The notes beneath the pieces were generated by a model, which searched no databases, was not told where the DNA came from, and saw nothing but the letters and a program-made list of their open reading frames with translations. From assembly GCA_040220895.1 (NCBI GenBank), contig JAVJVY010000019.1, positions 310,001-374,000 of the forward strand: a DNA stretch of 64,000 bases. Reading direction: 5' to 3'. How positions within the stretch are numbered: position 1 is the first letter of the stretch; each line of letters starts with the position of its first letter. The DNA is from UBA11591 sp040220895. GTDB lineage: Bacteria; Bacteroidota; Bacteroidia; Flavobacteriales_E; Vicingaceae. Shown piece by piece: positions 54,164 through 63,397 of the stretch. The translations under genes were made by a program, and so were the position numbers.

Positions 54164-54538
54164 GATTTGTGCGTTTTGGATTCAGTTTGACCTGTTTCTT
54201 CCCGCTCAAATCATTCTTTTAACTCCTTCTCAACCTTTCTGCAAAACCAGACGTCGAAACTAATCTTCGCAGCATCCTTGCATTCCGCTTGAGCGATCAC
54301 CATTAAAAGAACGAGACTAAAGTACTGTACAAGGTGTTGCTCGTCAAGGATTTGGCACCGAAGTTTTCCACCATTTTGAGCTTTGTTCAAAACTTTGCAC
54401 ACCAATTGATATTAAAAATCTGTAAATCAAAAATTTATAATCAGTCATTGTTTACTGAATTCATCGTTCAATTTGTTCATTTCCTGTTCATTTCCTGTTG
54501 ATGAGCATAGAATTCATGTATTTTAGAACCCAGGTACT
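54164..54538. other. Spacer before the TPM-domain gene, with a direct repeat
   Basis: 375 bp. Two exact copies of GTTCATTTCCT stand at 54475-54485 and 54486-54496 (11-bp tandem), just before the promoter candidate. A minus-strand open frame at 54211-54405 shows a hydrophobic stretch but lacks other support. Otherwise nothing seen. Confidence 0.4.
54498..54526 (+). promoter_or_regulatory. Candidate promoter of the TPM gene
   Basis: TTG (54498-54500) and TATTTTAG (54519-54526) are 18 bp apart, close to the Bacteroidota spacing; the -7 box differs from TAnnTTTG at one base. The 11-bp direct repeat lies at its upstream edge. Confidence 0.4.
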
Positions 54539-55234
54539 ATGGCATTGAGAGCGGTTTCCACTTTATTTTTATTGATTGTATGTATTTCGTTGAAATCTCA
54601 GACCATCGCCTCCATGGCGCGTTCCATCTGTGATTCCATTCAAAAAGTTGCATATCTGCCTTATGAGGAAGGTCGAAAAGAACAGCGGCGCATCTATCAC
54701 GATGAATTGACACGATACCCCACCTTGCGGGTTGACATTACAGGCTTAAACAGGCCCAGGGAATTCAACGAATACAACTACCGGATAAACCGGGAATTGC
54801 TTAAAAAATGCGATGGTTATATCGACCAATTTTCGTTGATCCCGCTTTCCAAGATTCTTGATCTTGAGGGGCTGCTGAGCGAATCTCACTACGATAGCCT
54901 GGAGGGCAGAATCATTCAATTCATATATGCCCAAAAATTGGACCTTGTTGTTATCACGATCGATGATTTCTACCCTCATGATACCTTCGATAATTACCTT
55001 TTAGAAGTTGGCAAGGAGTGGAACATTGGCGGCAGGTATCAAAACGGCGGTTTGCTTTTAGCTTATAGTTCAGTAACATCGCAGATAGGTCTGTACACTG
55101 GAAAATTGAAAACCGGTGGTGAGCGCTTGGTTGGAATCGAGTCCGATCTCAATGAACTCCTGGAGAAAAAAGATTCCGCATTTGCATTGCTCCGTTCCGT
55201 CGAGATCATTGATGAGGCCTTCGATCAGAATTAA
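54539..55234 (+). CDS. TPM-domain protein (YgcG/TPM_phosphatase family)
   Basis: A 231-residue protein: signal peptide (1-21), a short helical part, then a TPM domain (about 105-230) with KILDLEGLLSESHYDSLEG, FIYAQKLDLVVITIDDF, LLEVGKEWNIGGRYQNGGLL. TPM domains occur in proteins of the outer or thylakoid membrane and in a suggested acid phosphatase; activity here is not proved. No C-terminal membrane helix. Two back-to-back palindromes follow the stop. Confidence 0.85.
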   Translation: MALRAVSTLFLLIVCISLKSQTIASMARSICDSIQKVAYLPYEEGRKEQRRIYHDELTRYPTLRVDITGLNRPREFNEYNYRINRELLKKCDGYIDQFSLIPLSKILDLEGLLSESHYDSLEGRIIQFIYAQKLDLVVITIDDFYPHDTFDNYLLEVGKEWNIGGRYQNGGLLLAYSSVTSQIGLYTGKLKTGGERLVGIESDLNELLEKKDSAFALLRSVEIIDEAFDQN

Positions 55235-55235
55235 A

Positions 55236-55259
55236 ACTTGGCCAAGTGCAGAATTCTGC
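55236..55259. repeat. Two adjacent perfect 12-bp palindromes
   Basis: ACTTGGCCAAGT (55236-55247) is followed with no gap by GCAGAATTCTGC (55248-55259), one base after the TPM gene stop. They could be a protein-binding pair or a partial terminator; a T run starts at about 55271. Confidence 0.7.
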
Positions 55260-55389
55260 TGGTCAGCGATTTTTATTCATAAGGTTTGTTCTGTGCATTA
55301 TAAAAGAAATGCAGTGTTAATCTCATTGATCGATCTTAAAGGATGCAGTCTGAGTGCCTTTAGTTACAATGTTTCAATTTGAACCAACT

Positions 55390-55397
55390 TAAATTTG
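55390..55397 (+). promoter_or_regulatory. -7 element TAAATTTG before the T9SS cargo gene
   Basis: TAAATTTG matches TAnnTTTG, 18 bp before ATG 55416. Because the TTG start at 55395 would lie in the element, this supports the later ATG. Confidence 0.5.
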
Positions 55398-55415
55398 GTG
55401 CTAAATATTGAAACA

Positions 55416-57032
55416 ATGAGAACCTTTTTATTTTCCTTCACACTTTTCTTTTCACTCTTCTTTTCATCTTTTGATCTTGTGGCGCAAGCACCTTTTCCTT
55501 ATCGCATTTTACTTGAAGAAGTATCGGTTCCGAACCTGCCCGGCTTGCATTCATATGCTTTTGCCCAGTACGATGGAAAGTGGGTGTTGATCGGTGGCCG
55601 CATTGATGGTTTACACGCCCGTCAGCCATTTAACGCTTTTCCCGCGAACTCCAATAATACCGAAATCTATGTCGTTGACATTCAATCAAAGCAAGTCTGG
55701 TCTTCTTCGGTAAATTCCCTTTCCACTGGCCTTAAAGAACAGTTGCAATCTACCAACATGAACTTTTTCCAGAGTGATTCCACCTTATACATTATTGGTG
55801 GATATGCATTTTCGGTTAGCAAAAACGATCATATGACCTTCCCAAATCTGACCGCCGTGTCTGTGCCGGGCCTTATTGATGCCATTATGAACAATGCATC
55901 AATTACTCCATATTTTGAGCAAATCACCGATACGCGATTTGCCGTAACAGGTGGTCAACTTGGAAAGATCGGTGCCACATTTTACTTGGTTGGAGGACAT
56001 CAATTCGATGGTTGGTACAACCCCATGGGTCATTCTACTTATACCCAGACATACAGCAATCAGATCAGATCCTTTAAAATAAACAACGGCCAGGGTCAAC
56101 TTTCGATATCCGATTATCAGAGTGTGACTGACGCCGTCCATTTGCATCGAAGGGACTACAACCTTTTACCACAGATATTTCCCGATGGCAGTAAAGGCTA
56201 TACCATGTCGTCGGGTGTGTTTCAGGTTACGGCTGACCTGCCGTATTTGTATCCAATTGACATCAGGGCTAGTGGACATCAGCCCATAACCGACTTCAAT
56301 CAATACCTGAGTAACTATCATTGTTCTTCGGTCTCACTTTACGACAGTGTGAGCAATGCCATGCACAACCTGTTTTTTGGCGGTATGAGCCAGTATTACT
56401 ATAACAATGGCAATTTGATCAAGGACAATCAGGTACCCTTTGTCAATACTATAAGTAGGTTGAGTCGCTCATCTGATGGAAGTTTGAATGAGTATAAGGT
56501 GAACACCCAAATGCCGGGTCTTAAAGGCTCGAGCGCCGAATTCATTCCTTATCACGATTTGTTAGATACTGACTTTGATGTGATCAGGATGGATTATTTC
56601 GAGGGAGATAGCATTGTATTAGGCCATATTTTTGGAGGCATTAGTAGTTCCATGCTTAATCCCTTTAACTCGAATCAAACTTCTAATACAAGTGCCGACG
56701 CCAGCATATTCAAAGTCACCCTGATCTACGATGAATTAGCATCTGTGTCCAAACTCAATGGAGCAAATCCACACCGCATAAGTGTGTCACCAAACCCAGT
56801 AAGGGAAGAGTTACAGGTTAGATTTGATTTGGCTAATGACGCGGATGTTGACTTTATGATCAGCAATGTAAGTGGTCAAGTGGTAAACAAAGGCTCTTTC
56901 GACCACTGCGAAAAAGGAAGTCATTCTTTTGGGATAAACACGGACAGTTTAAGGGATACCGGGACGTATATTCTTACCGTCATTTTTGATGGTCGTTTTT
57001 ACACGACAGAAAAATTCATGAAGGTGAAGTAG
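55416..57032 (+). CDS. Secreted kelch-like protein with T9SS sorting domain
   Basis: A 538-residue protein. Signal peptide (1-22), then repeated strand blocks of kelch/beta-propeller type (for example KWVLIGGRIDGLHARQPF, LYIIGGYAFSVSKND, LVGGHQFDG, FGGMSQYYYNNG) over about 45-420, then a type A T9SS sorting domain (about 460-538: SVSPNPVREELQVRFD, DFMISNVSGQVVNKGSF, TYILTVIFDGRFYTTEKF). It is likely attached to the cell surface. ATG 55416 is the start. Confidence 0.85.
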   Translation: MRTFLFSFTLFFSLFFSSFDLVAQAPFPYRILLEEVSVPNLPGLHSYAFAQYDGKWVLIGGRIDGLHARQPFNAFPANSNNTEIYVVDIQSKQVWSSSVNSLSTGLKEQLQSTNMNFFQSDSTLYIIGGYAFSVSKNDHMTFPNLTAVSVPGLIDAIMNNASITPYFEQITDTRFAVTGGQLGKIGATFYLVGGHQFDGWYNPMGHSTYTQTYSNQIRSFKINNGQGQLSISDYQSVTDAVHLHRRDYNLLPQIFPDGSKGYTMSSGVFQVTADLPYLYPIDIRASGHQPITDFNQYLSNYHCSSVSLYDSVSNAMHNLFFGGMSQYYYNNGNLIKDNQVPFVNTISRLSRSSDGSLNEYKVNTQMPGLKGSSAEFIPYHDLLDTDFDVIRMDYFEGDSIVLGHIFGGISSSMLNPFNSNQTSNTSADASIFKVTLIYDELASVSKLNGANPHRISVSPNPVREELQVRFDLANDADVDFMISNVSGQVVNKGSFDHCEKGSHSFGINTDSLRDTGTYILTVIFDGRFYTTEKFMKVK

Positions 57033-57256
57033 GGGAAGCTTAGCGGGAAGTATGAATATGTCGGATTACGGGTGGTGATTAAAATTCATCCATAAAAAAC
57101 CATGCAATATCCTAGCGCAAGTTGACAAATAATTGCAACGCATTTATTCAAATGCCATATGCTCAAGATGGCTTAACGCATTTCTGCATTTCGGTGATCG
57201 AATAACGAAATGAGCTTTGTGCTTTTTCTTATGCATGCTTAAAGGCCTATACTAGC
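57033..57256. other. Convergent spacer with a hairpin
   Basis: No gene. A 7-bp hairpin CATTTCG (57187-57193)/CGAAATG (57206-57212) with a 12-nt loop lies before a mild T run and may end transcription from either side. A shorter GCATTT/AAATGC repeat is at about 57140-57155. Confidence 0.4.
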
Positions 57257-57835
57257 CTATTCAAAGGTGTAGTAGAAGGCGATCTCTGCGGTTACATTGA
57301 TGTCATCGAAGTTGTTGTAAAATCCATAACCCACCATAAAATTCGCTGTGATGTTGCCCGCTCCCATGGCTTCAATACCGAGTCCGATCCCATGGTTCCA
57401 AATCCTGCTCTCATCGATATCGGTGACCTGAACACTATTCAACACGTAAGAAGTCTGATTTCGTTCATATCGGTAGTAATTAGACTGGTAAGTATAGAAA
57501 CTTATAATATCTGAAGACTTGAGTTGCCATAAGAAAACAAATCCCAGGTTGTAGTTTTCCTTGATCTCGTTCTGTGTCGTGCCCGTATAGTAGTTGTGAG
57601 TTTCGTTTGACTTGTCCCTGAAAGGGAAAAAAGTGACCTGAAAACCAAAAGGACGAGGGAAAAAACGATAGGACAGTCCATAGGCTGAAGTAAATCCAGC
57701 TGCAAGTCCAACTCCGTGTTTATACAATGTTACTTCTTCTTTAAGCGGAGCAACCGATTCATCTGCCTGTGCCATAGATATAATGGGATACAAGCTGGCC
57801 AAGGCGAGTATTGAGATGAGGAGCGGTGTTTTCAT
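57257..57835 (-). CDS. Outer-membrane barrel-like protein, function unknown
   Basis: A 192-residue protein with a signal peptide (1-22, ending SMAQ) and alternating strands of aromatic and polar residues (GVGLAAGFTSAYGLSYRFFP, YNLGFVFLWQLKSSDIIS, NGIGLGIEAMGAGNITA) ending AFYYTFE, with the terminal aromatic of barrel proteins. About eight strands fit its length. I recognise no family. A -7-like TACATTTA sits at 57862-57855 before the ATG. Confidence 0.72.
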   Translation of the reverse strand: MKTPLLISILALASLYPIISMAQADESVAPLKEEVTLYKHGVGLAAGFTSAYGLSYRFFPRPFGFQVTFFPFRDKSNETHNYYTGTTQNEIKENYNLGFVFLWQLKSSDIISFYTYQSNYYRYERNQTSYVLNSVQVTDIDESRIWNHGIGLGIEAMGAGNITANFMVGYGFYNNFDDINVTAEIAFYYTFE

Positions 57836-57910
57836 ATGAGTGAATTTATAACGTTAAATGTATATAAGTTATGTGAAACCCTCATATCGACTTATCATTT
57901 ACTTAAATGA

Positions 57911-57918
57911 TAACTTTG
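57911..57918 (+). promoter_or_regulatory. -7 element TAACTTTG before the AI-2E gene
   Basis: TAACTTTG matches TAnnTTTG, 17 bp before the ATG. A CATTTA-CT-TAAATG inverted repeat stands just upstream at about 57896-57909. Confidence 0.5.
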
Positions 57919-57935
57919 AGGTCAAAAGCAGATAA

Positions 57936-58967
57936 ATGACCTTAGGTAAAACCACATCCTTCTTTATCCTCGTCATTTCAATTGTTTATATACTTATGGT
58001 GGGCAAGAACCTTATTATCCCCTTTGTTTTTGCCCTTTTGCTCTGGTTTGTGATCAGAGAAATTCGCAGATTTATCGATAAGTCCAGGTGGCTGCGCCAA
58101 AAACTACCCGATTGGGTCAAAAGTTTATTTGCATCTATACTCATCGTGGCATTTTTGGGAATGATTTCCAAGATCATCACTAACAGCATCAAAGGCCTGA
58201 GCAAGTCGTATAAAATATACGAAGCCAATGTGACCGACGTCATTGAAAATTTCAACGCAACTTTTAACGTCGATTTGATGGAAATGGCAAGGGACCAGCT
58301 GGGTGATTTTGATTTTGGAGCACTTCTGACGGCCCTTTTCAACTCCTTGTCAGATATTTTTTCAAGTGCCTTCATTATCATCATTTACGCCCTATTTATT
58401 TTTCTAGAAGAGGTAAATTTTGGTTCTAAACTTCGAGCCATTTTTTCCGAAAACGAGAAGTTTGAAACGATCATTGAAATTCTCAACAGAATAGAACGCT
58501 CTGTTTCGCAGTACCTTGGACTTAAAACATTGGTCAGTCTGGTCACCGGTACCTTGAGTTATGTAGCCCTTTACTTCATCGGGATCGATTCCCCTGAATT
58601 TTGGGCATTTCTGATCTTCCTACTCAATTTCATACCAACCATTGGATCGCTAATCGCAACCCTTTTTCCGGCGGTATTTAGCTTGCTCCAATTTGGTGAG
58701 ATCACCCCCTTCGTGCTGGTACTAGTCATCGTTGGTGTCATTCAATTGGCAGTAGGAAATATTCTGGAACCCAAGGTGATGGGAAATTCCCTTAATATCA
58801 GCCCGCTGGTAGCCATTTTGTCTCTCTCATTCTGGGGAGCCATATGGGGCGTGACGGGCATGATTTTAAGCGTACCCATTACCGTCATTATGGTCATTGT
58901 GTTCTCGCAGTTTGATCAGACAAGATCGGTGGCACTTTTACTTTCGGAAAAGGGCAAGCTCTCTTGA
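57936..58967 (+). CDS. AI-2E family transporter
   Basis: A 343-residue inner-membrane protein with about seven helices: VISIVYILMVGKNLIIPFVFA, RIERSVSQYLGLKTLVSLVTG and NFIPTIGSLIATLFP, and the family signature LEPKVMGNSLNISPLVAILSL. The family exports or moves AI-2-like molecules (TqsA) or Na+/H+-type ions in some members; no substrate is inferable. It converges with the carotenoid operon, with one base between the stops. Confidence 0.92.
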   Translation: MTLGKTTSFFILVISIVYILMVGKNLIIPFVFALLLWFVIREIRRFIDKSRWLRQKLPDWVKSLFASILIVAFLGMISKIITNSIKGLSKSYKIYEANVTDVIENFNATFNVDLMEMARDQLGDFDFGALLTALFNSLSDIFSSAFIIIIYALFIFLEEVNFGSKLRAIFSENEKFETIIEILNRIERSVSQYLGLKTLVSLVTGTLSYVALYFIGIDSPEFWAFLIFLLNFIPTIGSLIATLFPAVFSLLQFGEITPFVLVLVIVGVIQLAVGNILEPKVMGNSLNISPLVAILSLSFWGAIWGVTGMILSVPITVIMVIVFSQFDQTRSVALLLSEKGKLS

Positions 58968-58968
58968 T

Positions 58969-59664
58969 TCAGGCACTTTTTTGCTGGAATTTATAGATGG
59001 CAGTGACCATCAGCAACATCAGCATGTTGTAAATACTGTCTTCAACCGGTATGGTGAAAATTCGTAATCCAATGATTTCTGAAGGATTGTAGTTGACCAC
59101 TGCTTCAGCTGTAAAAGATCCGGTCAAGGCCCCATTCACAAGCAGGAATGGCAACCAGCAAATCAGGTACATAAGCAGAAAGCGCCCTTTCCATGATGGA
59201 TTTAGAATAAATGCTATGAGGAGGGCCGCAGCGGTCAAAGCAAACGTGACAAAGGTATATTGACGATCCGAATAGATCAATGAAAGTATGCCAAGCACTA
59301 TTCCCATCACCAGAAAAACCGGTCTTGCCAATGACTTTAAAACATCTTTTTTAAAAAAATATTCCAGGACTTCATAAATAAAGATACAGGCAAAGGGAAC
59401 CAGAATGAAAAAAAGCCATTCTTCCAGGGGCAGTAATAGAAATTTAATTCCACTGATGTACTTGTCATTGAACCACCAAACCCCTTGCTGGGTAAAATAG
59501 ATGTCCCATGGGATGAACAACAACATCATTGCTGCAATTCCCATGAATAGCCTAGTCCAATTTTTGTAATAGGTCAACCGGTGCTCGAAACTCTGGGCGA
59601 GGGGATAGGCCATGGTGAACAGCATGAGGTAGAAATACAGGTACTTGCTTTCCAAGAAATCCAT
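58969..59664 (-). CDS. Lycopene cyclase, CrtYcd-type fused domain protein
   Basis: A 231-residue membrane protein carrying two related halves, as in fused CrtYc-CrtYd or archaeal/fungal-type lycopene cyclases. Each half has a PxE(D/E) motif: LPLEEWLFF and IPVEDSIYN, which are needed for ring closure of lycopene ends. About seven helices. Its ATG follows directly after the CruF-like stop. It is the last gene of the carotenoid run, so the pathway should make beta-ionone rings on one or both ends. Confidence 0.88.
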   Translation of the reverse strand: MDFLESKYLYFYLMLFTMAYPLAQSFEHRLTYYKNWTRLFMGIAAMMLLFIPWDIYFTQQGVWWFNDKYISGIKFLLLPLEEWLFFILVPFACIFIYEVLEYFFKKDVLKSLARPVFLVMGIVLGILSLIYSDRQYTFVTFALTAAALLIAFILNPSWKGRFLLMYLICWLPFLLVNGALTGSFTAEAVVNYNPSEIIGLRIFTIPVEDSIYNMLMLLMVTAIYKFQQKSA

Positions 59665-60297
59665 TTACACCATCAAATTAAGCAAGCCGAAAAAAGCCAC
59701 CTGAATAAAAAATACTCCGGTTGAGACATTTGACTCAATATTGACATTAAAAAATTCAACGAGCATTTCGAGTAGCAATGCCGTGATAAACCACATCAAG
59801 TAATTCTGCAAGGGAATGGATTGATTTTCCCAGTGCCAGAAATCAAGATGAACGGCGACGGGTTCAATCAGCACATCAAGTGAAGTAACTAGAAAGGCCG
59901 CTGTGGCGGCTCTAAGCAGTTTATGTGAAGTGAAGTTTTTTAACAGTCCATTGGCAGATAAAATAAGAATCGACCAATTTACCCCGATAATTAGCGGGAC
60001 GTTCAAGAATTTAAATCCCAGTGGATGACCATATTCGTAAATTCCGAATAGCAAACCGGTGTGCACCCCAAGGATTTCCACAGCGATTCCAAATGCGGTG
60101 ATCAATAAGAAAAGCAATAGAAATCGAGGACCATAGTTACCATTTCCCCAGATATAAACCCCTGCCGTCAACAGTAAATTAAACGGCGTTAATATTAGAA
60201 AGAATTCCCTTGTATGCGCTTGACCCAAGCCGACAATGCCTACGGTATAAAAAATGATCAAGACGGCTATAGCCAGCAGGCTTTTATGTTTAGTCAT
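59665..60297 (-). CDS. Carotenoid 1',2'-hydratase-like membrane protein (CruF/DUF422)
   Basis: A 210-residue polytopic protein (about six helices) of the CruF/DUF422 family; IAVEILGVHTGLLFGIYEYG and NVPLIIGVNWSILILSANG, LDVLIEPVAVHLDFWHWE are the conserved stretches. CruF hydrates the acyclic end of carotenoids in cyanobacteria and relatives. With a lycopene cyclase next to it, a product with one ring and one hydroxylated acyclic end is likely. It overlaps crtI by 8 bp and abuts the cyclase gene. Confidence 0.85.
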   Translation of the reverse strand: MTKHKSLLAIAVLIIFYTVGIVGLGQAHTREFFLILTPFNLLLTAGVYIWGNGNYGPRFLLLFLLITAFGIAVEILGVHTGLLFGIYEYGHPLGFKFLNVPLIIGVNWSILILSANGLLKNFTSHKLLRAATAAFLVTSLDVLIEPVAVHLDFWHWENQSIPLQNYLMWFITALLLEMLVEFFNVNIESNVSTGVFFIQVAFFGLLNLMV

Positions 60298-61759
60298 TCA
60301 GTGCCGGTTTGATCATACTATCAACGATCTTGGCCGATGAAAGTGCCAGCGGAATGCCACCTCCGGGATGTACGCTTCCGCCGCAAAAATACAAGCCCTT
60401 GATTCTTCGGCTAAAATTAGGGTGCCTGAAGAAAGCGGCCATTTTATTATTCGACGCCGTCCCGTAAAGAGATCCCTGATAGGATTGGGTCTTGGATTCG
60501 ATGCTCCGGGGATCAAGGACTTCTTCTGCAACAATTAGTGATTCGATGTCCTGATCCAGTCTTTTGCTCAGTTTTTTTAGGATGTTGTTTCTGGCATTGG
60601 CAATCATTTCATCCCAATCCTGGCCAATGTTTCTGGGCGCGTTGATCATAACAAACCAATTTTCCATGCCTTCTTTTGCGTCGTCGCTCTTTTCTTTAGA
60701 TGATATGTTAATATAGACGGTCGGATCGCTGTATATCTCATTTTTTGAAAATAAGTATTCAAATTCTTTTTTATAGTCTTCGGTAAAGAAAATGTTGTGC
60801 AGAATAAGCTCTTCAAACGTTGCTTTTATACCCCAATAAAAAATGAGCGCAGAAGAAGATCGTTCTTGTTCCAGTATTTTTCCGGGTGCTTTTTCAACGG
60901 GCATTAATTTGCGGTAAGCAGGCACAACATCCATGTTGCAGATGACCAGATCGGCTGTGACTTTTGCACTTACTGTTTGAATGCCCAGCGCTCGTCCATT
61001 TTCAACGATAATCTGCCCAACTTTCTCTTTAAAATGAAATGTGACCTTTTGTTCGAGACAAACAAGGTATAAGAAATTGGTAATGGAATGCATGCCACCT
61101 TCAGGGAAAAAGGCGCCTTTACTGAATTCGAGGTGGGGAATGATGTTCAATATGCCGGGGGCGCGGTAAGGGTCGGATCCATTGTAGGTGGCGTACCGGT
61201 TAAAAAGCTGGATCATTTTATCATTGGCCAGTGCTTTTTCATTGGCCCGGTTCATGGTGGTGAAGATATTCAACAAAGGCAGCTTTAACATAGAGAGGGC
61301 CGTTCTAAAGCTCAAATAACTTTTAATCTTGTGCAATGATTTTTCGAGAAATAAATGAGCTGTTGACTCATAAATGAGGCGACTTTTATTGAGGTGCCTG
61401 ACGACTTTTCTTTGATCGATTCCCGTTGCGCGAGCCGCTTCTTTAGAAAACCTCACAGCGTCGTTCCAACCTTGAATAACGGTGCCATCTTGGTAAAAAT
61501 AACGGCATACTTCGTCTAATTTCTTATAATTAAAATCGTGATTGGTTCCACTTATTGATCTTAATTCTTCGATGAGTTCGGGCATGGTAAAGAGCGATGG
61601 GCCGGCATCAAAACGAAAGCCTTCTTTTTTTATCTCCGTGAGTTTCCCACCGGGATAAGTATTTGACTCATAGATGTGTACTTCGTAACCTTTGGCTGCC
61701 ATTCGGATGGCAGAAGCCATACCACCGATACCGGCACCAATTACGATCGCCCTGCTCAT
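60290..61759 (-). CDS. crtI: Phytoene desaturase CrtI
   Basis: CrtI (489 aa) desaturates phytoene to lycopene with FAD. The N-terminal dinucleotide fold is IVIGAGIGGMASAIRMAAKG with YESNTYPGGKLTEIKKEGFRFD, and the C-terminal CGGSVHPGGGIPLALSSAKI is the FAD-binding end signature of bacterial-type desaturases. The length and order match. It starts at ATG 61759, 29 bp after the SulP stop; no promoter appears in the gap, so it is probably part of the same transcript. Confidence 0.95.
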   Translation of the reverse strand: MSRAIVIGAGIGGMASAIRMAAKGYEVHIYESNTYPGGKLTEIKKEGFRFDAGPSLFTMPELIEELRSISGTNHDFNYKKLDEVCRYFYQDGTVIQGWNDAVRFSKEAARATGIDQRKVVRHLNKSRLIYESTAHLFLEKSLHKIKSYLSFRTALSMLKLPLLNIFTTMNRANEKALANDKMIQLFNRYATYNGSDPYRAPGILNIIPHLEFSKGAFFPEGGMHSITNFLYLVCLEQKVTFHFKEKVGQIIVENGRALGIQTVSAKVTADLVICNMDVVPAYRKLMPVEKAPGKILEQERSSSALIFYWGIKATFEELILHNIFFTEDYKKEFEYLFSKNEIYSDPTVYINISSKEKSDDAKEGMENWFVMINAPRNIGQDWDEMIANARNNILKKLSKRLDQDIESLIVAEEVLDPRSIESKTQSYQGSLYGTASNNKMAAFFRHPNFSRRIKGLYFCGGSVHPGGGIPLALSSAKIVDSMIKPALND

Positions 61760-61788
61760 ACTACCGTTTTAAAGGAAAGAGATAAAGT

Positions 61789-63384
61789 TTAATCTTCGAC
61801 TACTGTTTTATTGAAAGCTTCGACAGGTTTGAGCTCAGAACCTTCCAAATGTCCAACGATCTCTACTTCAATGTCCCTGGTTTTTGCATTTAGTGTAAAA
61901 TCTTCAATGATCTCTACGACATCGAGATGAATAAATTTGTTGTCACTGGCGTCGATAATGACGTGTGAATCGTCTGGAAGCCCGTTCAGTGTTTGCAAAA
62001 TACTGGCCTTGTTTAAAAAAGTTACTTCTTCGGCCAAATGAATGCGTATGGGTTTTCCTTCCTGATAAGAACCAGGGTCAAAATGGTAAGGGATCTTGAA
62101 ATTATTCCACAAGATTTGGATTATACCTACAGCCATTCCCAGGGCAATTCCTTTTAAAAGATCGGTAAATACAATGCCAAAAATGGTGACAAGGAATGGT
62201 ATGTATTGCGATTTCCCCTTGTGGTACATTTCTTTAAAAAGCGAAGGTTTGGCGAGTTTATAACCGACCATGAACAAAATGGCGGCAAGGCTGGAAAGCG
62301 GTATCAGATTCAGGACCCAGGGAATGAGCATTGCACTCACCAGCAGAAGCAGGCCATGAAAAAAAGCAGAGGCTTTGCTCTTGGCTCCAGACTGCACATT
62401 TGCAGAACTTCTGACAATTACCTGGGTGATAGGTAATCCGCCGATCAGTCCGGAAATTACGTTACCAATGCCTTGGGCACGCAACTCGCGATTGGTTGGC
62501 GTAATTCTCTTTTGTGGGTCCAGTTTGTCGGTAGCTTCAACCGAGAGCAAGGTCTCCAGGCTTGCAACCACGGCGATGGTCAAAGCTATGACATACACCT
62601 GTGAATTCATAAGGGACGAAAAATCTGGCAGGGTAAATAATTGAATAAATCCGTTCAGTGATTCGGCTACGGGCAAAGTTACCAATTGATCACTGCGAAG
62701 GGTATAGGTTGCGTCATTTTGAAAAAAGAGATTTAAGAGTATTCCAACGATGACCACTACCAATGGTCCTTGTACCACTTTTGAAAATGGGGACTTTTTC
62801 ATGAATTCCATTTCCCAAAGGATTAAGATGATCATGGAAACCGCGGATATAATAATGGCTGCATTACTCAAAGATCCCATCATGTAGACCAGTTCGCTGA
62901 AGGTATTGTGGCCATCGGGTTGAATAAAACTGTAATCCCCTTCGGGATCGGCATCGTAGCCAAGGGCGTGTGGAATTTGCTTTAAAATAATGATGATTCC
63001 TATTCCCGACAACATTCCTTTAATGACAGAAGAGGGGAAGTAGTAACCAATGACCCCAGCCTTTAGAACGCCCAAAATAATTTGAATCAGGCCTGACAAG
63101 ACCACGGCCATCAGAAAGGCTTCAAAAGAACCCAGGCTTTGGATGGACGTCAGGACGATTACAGCCAAACCGGCGGCAGGGCCACTTACCCCTAATGGAG
63201 ATCCACTTAACAGGCTCACAACAATGCCGCCGATTATTCCGGCGATGATTCCAGAGAACAAGGGCGCTCCCGAAGCCAGTGCAATGCCAAGACAAAGCGG
63301 CACGGCAACCAGAAATACGACGATCCCGGCCGGCAGATCTGAACCTAAATTACTGAAGAATCCTTGCTTATGTGATGTACTCAT
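61789..63384 (-). CDS. SulP family anion transporter with STAS domain
   Basis: A 531-residue permease. About twelve helices with VAVPLCLGIALASGAPLFSG and SVEATDKLDPQKRITPTNREL, and a C-terminal STAS domain (about 440-531: IHLAEEVTFLNKASILQTL, HVIIDASDNKFIHLDV). SulP proteins carry sulfate, bicarbonate or other anions. The longer frame from 63429 begins with an unrelated N-terminus and would overlap the regulator, so ATG 63384 is used. It sits between a TetR regulator and crtI. Marine relatives often use bicarbonate, but this cannot be decided here. Confidence 0.92.
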   Translation of the reverse strand: MSTSHKQGFFSNLGSDLPAGIVVFLVAVPLCLGIALASGAPLFSGIIAGIIGGIVVSLLSGSPLGVSGPAAGLAVIVLTSIQSLGSFEAFLMAVVLSGLIQIILGVLKAGVIGYYFPSSVIKGMLSGIGIIIILKQIPHALGYDADPEGDYSFIQPDGHNTFSELVYMMGSLSNAAIIISAVSMIILILWEMEFMKKSPFSKVVQGPLVVVIVGILLNLFFQNDATYTLRSDQLVTLPVAESLNGFIQLFTLPDFSSLMNSQVYVIALTIAVVASLETLLSVEATDKLDPQKRITPTNRELRAQGIGNVISGLIGGLPITQVIVRSSANVQSGAKSKASAFFHGLLLLVSAMLIPWVLNLIPLSSLAAILFMVGYKLAKPSLFKEMYHKGKSQYIPFLVTIFGIVFTDLLKGIALGMAVGIIQILWNNFKIPYHFDPGSYQEGKPIRIHLAEEVTFLNKASILQTLNGLPDDSHVIIDASDNKFIHLDVVEIIEDFTLNAKTRDIEVEIVGHLEGSELKPVEAFNKTVVED

Positions 63385-63397
63385 GGTTGATTTTGAA

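Noticed and set aside
54211..54405. 64-residue minus-strand open frame with a hydrophobic stretch
   Set aside because: TTG start only, no promoter or neighbour support; signal-like stretch may be chance.
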